10,649 nt of DNA from JAHWKS01 sp964458385 (GTDB taxonomy: Bacteria > Planctomycetota > Planctomycetia > Pirellulales > Pirellulaceae), in assembly GCA_964458385.1 (NCBI GenBank), contig CAYWIS010000193.1:1-10649 (forward strand). Reading direction: 5' to 3'. A program made the translations under genes and the position numbers. The number at the start of each line of letters is the position of its first letter. The stretch's first letter is position 1. Shown here piece after piece: positions 7,219 through 10,649 of this stretch. Below the pieces are notes generated by a model. That model did no database searches and was not told the DNA's origin. It saw only the letters and a program-made list of their open reading frames with translations.

Positions 7219-8288
7219 ATGGGTTCCTCCTTGCGCCGATTCCGTGTTTCTAGACTAGGCTTTACGCTTGTGGAGCTATTGGTCGTGATCGCCATCATTG
7301 GCATTCTGGTGGCGCTGTTGCTGCCCGCGGTGCAGGCCGCTCGGGAAGCCGCCCGCCGCAGCGAGNNNNNNNNNNCGCCAACAACCTCAAGCAGTTTGGC
7401 TTGGGGATACACAACCACCACGACATCAAGAAGTATATGCCGTTTCGTGAAGGGCGGTATCCTTCGCTCCCCGCCAGTTATCAGGGACGCAAAAGCGGGC
7501 TGATCGAGTTGTTGCCGTATATGGAACAGGGGGCGCTCCACCAACAGATTATGAGCGACCTGACTGTTGGTTCGACCACCTTCCCGGCGGGCGGCCCTGA
7601 GCCGTGGAACGGCTCCTATACCCCTTGGCTGACCGACGTGCCCGGCTTTTTGTGCCCGTCCGACGCCGGCACGGCGGCGACGGGGGTACGGCATACGAAC
7701 TACATGTTCTGCAGCGGCGATTCGATCGACCTGCACACGACCAAGGGAGCCAGCCGCGGAATGTTTGGGCTGGCGGACGATCGAGGCTTCCGTTTTGCCG
7801 ACGTGGTCGACGGGTTGAGCAACACGATCGCTATGTCGGAGCGGATCCGCGGGAACAGCGCCCTGCAGGACACGCAAACGGCCCACCAGGGAAGCTCCTG
7901 GTTCACCACCCCCAACCAATGCTTGTCGCTGTTTGACAGGGCGACCAAAACCTGGGGCGGCGGCGTATCGCGCGGAACGTGGGCTGGCGTACGCTGGCCA
8001 GACGGCGGCATGGGGTTCGGCGGGCTAACGACCAATGCTCCGCCCAACTCGGTTTCTTGCGCTTGGAACGCCCACGATGCGCAGCCTGGCCTCTATCCGC
8101 CGAGCAGCCGGCACCCTGGCGGCGTGATGGCGCTGATGGGCGATGGTTCGGTGCGGTTCATCTCGCAAACCATCAACACGGGCGACCTCAACGCCAGCGG
8201 CACGAACTTGACGGGCCCCAGCCCGTTTGGCGTGTTCGGCGCGCTAGGCACTCGCATTGGCGGCGAAGCAGTGAGTTCTACGAATTGA
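7219..8288 (+). CDS. DUF1559 pseudopilin-like protein (module B), interrupted by assembly gap
   Basis: Starts at the ATG at 7219 (AGGTG at 7209-7213, 5 bases upstream). The leader MGSSLRRFRVSRL is basic; the prepilin motif GFTLVE begins at residue 14, then the hydrophobic helix and AREAARRSE. Ten N (7366-7375) break the frame: the family sequence resumes as ANNLKQFGLGIHNHHD at 7377, shifted relative to the upstream frame by the placeholder length. With two missing bases instead of ten, the frame is restored and the protein has 353 residues. Further features are LPYMEQ, FLCPSDAG, the DGLSNT motif near 7810 and a complete H-x9-DG signature (RHPGGVMALMGDGSVRF) near 8110-8155, then a C-terminal GGEAV. 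It should be a prepilin-peptidase substrate located in the envelope. This is a real gene, not a pseudogene; the frameshift is an assembly artefact. Lipoprotein B follows after 162 bases. Confidence 0.9.
7258..7362 (+). repeat. Prepilin N-terminal repeat, copy B
   Basis: Same 35-residue segment as at 6101-6205 (minus) and 9872-9976. It ends three bases before the N run, so the assembly break sits at the edge of sequence likely to occur many times in the genome. Confidence 0.8.
7366..7375. other. Assembly gap (10 N) inside pseudopilin B
   Basis: A fixed-length placeholder between two contigs. The flanking frames agree only if the number of missing bases is 2 modulo 3. The family pattern RRS-x-C-x-NN places one cysteine codon here; a C already stands at 7376, so TG plus that C would give TGC. 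Confidence 0.9.
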
Positions 8289-8401
8289 TCGGCTGATTCG
8301 CCGAGTTGTCCTATTTGGCAAACCGGAGCAGCAAGTTGAATGCTGCAGGTCTTTGCGCCGCTGACCCGTGTCTTGGGGGCGGCGCGTCACTTTTCTTGCC
8401 C

Positions 8402-8413
8402 GGCGCTTGCGCC
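8402..8413 (+). promoter_or_regulatory. Small hairpin and pyrimidine tract before lipoprotein B
   Basis: GGCG-CTTG-CGCC forms a 4-bp stem closed on CTTG, a tetraloop known to be stable in RNA, directly followed by a 22-base pyrimidine-rich tract (8414-8435). It could attenuate read-through from pseudopilin B or shape the lipoprotein leader. The stem is short, so support is modest. Confidence 0.3.
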
Positions 8414-8437
8414 TTCTTTCCTTCCTTGCTTTCCTAC

Positions 8438-8442
8438 AGGAG
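8438..8442 (+). promoter_or_regulatory. Shine-Dalgarno site deciding the TTG start of lipoprotein B
   Basis: AGGAG lies 8 bases before the TTG at 8451. It selects this start over the in-frame ATG at 8340, which has no such site and would bury the signal peptide behind 37 extra residues. Confidence 0.7.
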
Positions 8443-8450
8443 TTCTTGCC

Positions 8451-8897
8451 TTGCGCACGAACGTGTTGTTTGCTCTTGTCTCGGGCTTTTTGATCTTAGT
8501 GAGCTTCGGCTGCGGCGCGGAGGGGCCGGGAGGGCCCGAGCGTTTGCCGACGGTTCCCGCCGCGGGGGTCGTAACCTATCAAGGTAAGCCCTTGGCCAAT
8601 GCTTCGGTTTCGTTTCAGCATACCAGCGGCGTTGTAACGGCTGGCGGCAAAACCGACAGCGATGGACGATTCACCTTAAGTACCTACGGTGAGAACGACG
8701 GCGCTCCAGCCGGCTCGTATCGCGTAACGGTGGCGGTCAACGCTGTGCAAGAGATTGAGCCGGGCGTGCTGGCGCCCGAACCGCCAGGCGGATTCAAGTC
8801 GCCGATTCCCGACAAGTATGCCAATCCGGACACGTCGGGACTGGAGGTGGAAATTCCCGCCGAGGGGACGACCGATCTTAAGATCGAGCTGCGCTAA
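8451..8897 (+). CDS. Small lipoprotein with carboxypeptidase-regulatory-like domain (module B)
   Basis: 148 residues from a TTG start. The N-terminus is a lipoprotein signal: MRTN, a hydrophobic run, then VSFGC, with C21 as the predicted lipidated residue. The lipobox is slightly atypical (Ser at -3, Phe at -2). The mature domain reads VPAAGVVTYQGKPLANASVSF, then DSDGRFTLSTYGENDGAPAGSYRVTV, and ends IPDKYANPDTSGLEVEI...TDLKIELR. Order and spacing match lipoprotein A (GQPL/GKPL, GAPVGWYKV/GAPAGSYRV, IPEKYASADT/IPDKYANPDT), so the two are paralogs. A Gly/Pro-rich linker (GAEGPGGPERLP) separates the anchor from the domain. It follows pseudopilin B by 162 bases on the same strand. A membrane-tethered binding or scaffold role is inferred; there are no enzymatic residues. 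Confidence 0.86.
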   Translation: MRTNVLFALVSGFLILVSFGCGAEGPGGPERLPTVPAAGVVTYQGKPLANASVSFQHTSGVVTAGGKTDSDGRFTLSTYGENDGAPAGSYRVTVAVNAVQEIEPGVLAPEPPGGFKSPIPDKYANPDTSGLEVEIPAEGTTDLKIELR

Positions 8898-9127
8898 ATC
8901 CGGAGCAAGTTCACGTGCGGTTGTCCGCCGGTATGCCGCGCAGCTCCGCCACGCAGCACCGTTGCCACGTGGGCGCGCCGCTTGATCGCGGCCGCCCGGC
9001 GCTTGCGAAGAAGATAGTCACGCAGGCGCAGGCCGAACCGAACCAGGCGAGCCCACGGAAGATTGGGAACTATCGCCACGATCGCAGCAATCGCAACCAT
9101 CGTCCAACGAAAGGTGTTGTGATCCAT
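8894..9127 (-). CDS. Possible small membrane protein
   Basis: A 77-residue frame with ATG at 9127, GGTGA 5 bases upstream, and TAG at 8896-8894, overlapping the stop of the convergent lipoprotein B by 2 bases. It has a short polar start (MDHNTFRW), one hydrophobic helix (TMVAIAAIVAIVPNL), then a strongly basic region (RLRDYLLRKRRAAAIKRR), the arrangement of a single-pass membrane protein with a cytoplasmic basic tail. Codon choice (CTG, CGC, GCG, GTG, few rare codons) resembles the neighbouring genes better than other frames here do. I do not recognise a family, and a chance frame in G+C-rich DNA remains possible. Confidence 0.42.
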   Translation of the reverse strand: MDHNTFRWTMVAIAAIVAIVPNLPWARLVRFGLRLRDYLLRKRRAAAIKRRAHVATVLRGGAARHTGGQPHVNLLRI

Positions 9128-9712
9128 CCTGGTCACCCACAAGATAAGGAATCTTTCGGAGGGAGGGGGGCGAACTCGCCTCATGGCGACCGCCAGGGGG
9201 GACCAGACTTATTTTGCGATTTGCGCGCCAATTGGACCGTGAGTGGATACTTGCTTCGCCACAACGTGCGGTTCGGCGAATTTCTCTGATTATGCGGCGA
9301 CTATTCGTGCGTTTACACGCTCTCTTGTTCGTTGGCCGTCTTGCTTCGACGCACCACCGGTGGAAAAGCTTACACGGGCGACTGTAATCTTTACCCGCGC
9401 TTACACCCGCGGCATCAGCAGGCGCGCGTACGTGGCTCACCCTTAATGGGGCAGGTTCTCTCTTATCGGTTGGCGGGGTGATTTCTTTGCCACAGCGCCT
9501 GTGGGAGCAAGCAAAATCCTTTTTGTGTCGGATCTCTCGCTCGGTCGCTTTCAGGCGCCGCTAGCAAGGAGCCGCCTTGCGGGAAGAAAGGCGACGCCGC
9601 GCGTGCAAACGGCCTCCAGGCAGGGCCGGAGAATGGGGGACATGCAAAAAGTACAACGCCTTGCCTTTAACACGAAGTTGGTTTCCCTTTTCTACTTAAG
9701 TTGACAAATTTC
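9128..9712. other. Long apparently non-coding stretch upstream of third pseudopilin
   Basis: About 585 bases without a supportable gene. The frames across it on both strands are rich in Arg, Ser and Pro, lack start-site signals and family motifs, and use rare codons such as AGG and AGA. It holds a cluster of TTACAC/TTACCC words at 9313, 9370, 9391 and 9401, and a perfect 6-bp hairpin GCAAGG-AGCCG-CCTTGC at 9564-9580. It could contain a small RNA or regulatory region; I see no proof of either. Confidence 0.5.
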
Positions 9713-9741
9713 TTGACGCTCGTTGTGGCAACTTTTAGAAT
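9713..9741 (+). promoter_or_regulatory. Strong sigma70-type promoter for third pseudopilin
   Basis: TTGACG (9713-9718, 5 of 6), a 17-base spacer and TAGAAT (9736-9741, 5 of 6). This is the best promoter in the window. The start would be near 9748, with a leader of about 55 bases. A second TTGACA at 9701-9706 has no matching -10. Confidence 0.72.
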
Positions 9742-9802
9742 CGCGCCCGCTCAGTGCCTCTCTTCTCATCTGTCCTATTCGTTTTCACGAAAGGAACGTC
9801 CC

Positions 9803-10649
9803 ATGCGCTTCTTGCTGTCTTCAGGTGGGCGTTGCTCTCTTTCTTCCCACAATTCCAAGGGGCCAAAGTTTGGTTTTACTCTGGTTGAGTTGTTGGTGGT
9901 GATCGCCATCATTGGTGTCCTGGTGGCGATGTTGCTTCCGGCGGTGCAAGCCGCTCGCGAAGCGGCGCGTCGATCGCAATGCAAGAACAATCTCAAGCAG
10001 ATTGGACTGGCAATGCACAATCACCATGACGCGCGTGGCTACTTTCCCGGCGCGGGCTCCGATGGTCCCTCCGTGGACTGCTGCCAAGCTGATAACCGGG
10101 ACGGCTGGAGTTGGGCGTTCCATTTGACTCCTTACATGGAGCAGAGCGCCATTTATGAGCTGACCGACAATAACGCGGTCGCCTTGTCGGTTATTGGCAC
10201 GTACTATTGCCCTACGCGCCGAAGGCCGGCCGTGTATGGCTCGACGGCGAAAAACGACTACGCCGGCAACGGCGGCAGCACCAAAGGCAACATAGGAAAA
10301 GACGGAGTGCTGTTGCGTCAATGGTCGAAGGTCAATCAGACGACGATCCTCCGGCCCGATGTCCGTCGCACGATGGCCGACGTGAAGGATGGAACCTCCA
10401 ATACCTTGCTGGTTTCCGAAAAACAGATGCACGATACGACTTGGGGAACCGCCGGCGGCGACAACGAAGCGTGGAACAATGCTGGCTGGGATGAAGATGT
10501 GGTGCGTTTTGGCAGCGAAGTACCCCAGCCCGACCATCTGCATCCGGACAACACGCAATCGACTTACTGGTCGCCGAGGTTTGGCAGCTCACACTCGGGT
10601 GGAATCAATGTGGTGCGCGTCGATGGGTCCGTCGGCTTCGTGAGTTATG
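9803..10649 (+). CDS. DUF1559 pseudopilin-like protein C, 3'-truncated
   Basis: Open from the ATG at 9803 to the window end: 282 codons, no stop. AAGGA at 9791-9795 lies 7 bases before the ATG. The leader is longer than in its two relatives (23 residues, MRFLLSSGGRCSLSSHNSKG then PKF) before GFTLVE at residue 24. The hydrophobic helix, AREAARRSQCKNNLKQIGLAM, LTPYMEQ, the DGTSNTLLVSE motif near 10390 and a complete H-x9-DG signature (HSGGINVVRVDGSVGF near 10590-10640) follow. Since that signature normally lies close to the C-terminus, probably little is missing. Cys pairs (DCCQAD) occur where pseudopilin A has GCCYAS. It is the same family as A and B but a different subgroup: a shorter central region with CPTRRRP in place of the CPSDA found in both. 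It has its own promoter, so it need not belong to module B. Confidence 0.92.
   Translation, partial: MRFLLSSGGRCSLSSHNSKGPKFGFTLVELLVVIAIIGVLVAMLLPAVQAAREAARRSQCKNNLKQIGLAMHNHHDARGYFPGAGSDGPSVDCCQADNRDGWSWAFHLTPYMEQSAIYELTDNNAVALSVIGTYYCPTRRRPAVYGSTAKNDYAGNGGSTKGNIGKDGVLLRQWSKVNQTTILRPDVRRTMADVKDGTSNTLLVSEKQMHDTTWGTAGGDNEAWNNAGWDEDVVRFGSEVPQPDHLHPDNTQSTYWSPRFGSSHSGGINVVRVDGSVGFVSY
9872..9976 (+). repeat. Prepilin N-terminal repeat, copy C
   Basis: Third copy of the 35-codon GFTLVE-to-AARRS segment; the protein differs from A and B at two positions (Ile to Val, Leu to Met). The downstream RRSQCKNN gives the template used to predict the missing bases in copy B. Confidence 0.78.

Noticed and set aside
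7366..7400. Real frameshift or pseudogene in pseudopilin B
   Set aside because: The shift is fully explained by an arbitrary 10-N placeholder; both halves are intact and family-conserved.
7179..7919. 246-residue minus-strand frame across pseudopilin B and the N run
   Set aside because: It reads through the assembly gap and mirrors the DUF1559 gene; no start site or recognisable domain.
8340..8450. Upstream ATG start for lipoprotein B
   Set aside because: It would add 37 residues ahead of the signal peptide and has no Shine-Dalgarno site; the TTG at 8451 with AGGAG fits better.
9018..9440. 140-residue minus-strand frame and the overlapping 124-residue plus-strand frame at 8915-9289
   Set aside because: Both lack start signals and family features; the hydrophobic-helix frame at 8894-9127 explains the coding-like signal better.
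9501..9704. 67-residue plus-strand frame before pseudopilin C
   Set aside because: GTG start without ribosome site, several rare Arg codons (AGG, AGA) unlike neighbours, and it runs into the promoter region.
9821..10558. 245-residue minus-strand frame opposite pseudopilin C
   Set aside because: Antisense shadow of a well-supported DUF1559 gene; composition and lack of motifs argue against coding.
1..10649. CRISPR array, tRNA, rRNA, insertion sequence or phage genes
   Set aside because: No regularly spaced direct repeats, no cloverleaf or rRNA-like sequence, and no transposase, integrase or phage motifs were seen; the only repeats are the coding prepilin segments.

Overview
The window looks like a draft-genome or metagenome contig from a planctomycete (Planctomycetota, probably near Pirellulales). 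The main evidence is three separate genes for DUF1559 (SBP_bac_10) proteins, each with a type IV prepilin-like N-terminus; this family is massively expanded in Planctomycetota and rare elsewhere. G+C-rich coding, sparse gene packing, small zinc-ribbon and lipoprotein genes and variable Shine-Dalgarno sites fit the same picture. A run of 10 N inside one gene shows this is scaffolded assembly.

Left part (1-4471, + strand): the 3' part of an RND efflux adaptor (HlyD/MFP family), a complete inner-membrane RND pump of 1086 residues, and a 105-residue zinc-ribbon protein whose ATG overlaps the pump's stop codon. These look like one operon for a tripartite efflux pump; no outer-membrane channel gene is in view. 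After a 316-base gap with a good sigma70-type promoter comes an independently transcribed two-cluster 4Fe-4S ferredoxin (4788-5186) whose second cluster motif is split by an insertion. It ends in a strong hairpin.

Middle and right part (5306-10649): an accessory region of planctomycete pseudopilin-like genes. On the minus strand a small lipoprotein (6345-6782) is followed by a DUF1559 pseudopilin (5306-6235). Divergently, on the plus strand, a second DUF1559 pseudopilin (7219-8288, interrupted by the N run) is followed by a second lipoprotein of the same type (8451-8897). The two modules carry the same two protein types in opposite gene order around a 436-base divergent intergenic region. A third DUF1559 gene (9803 onward) has its own strong promoter and runs off the window. 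Between them lie about 900 bases with at most one small minus-strand membrane ORF.

Functionally, the left part is efflux plus electron transfer. The right part probably encodes envelope or surface components: the prepilin-like proteins have a GFTLVE cleavage motif, and the lipoproteins have a predicted beta-sandwich (carboxypeptidase-regulatory-like) domain. The role of such pairs is not known to me. I see no tRNA, rRNA, CRISPR array, transposase or phage gene.
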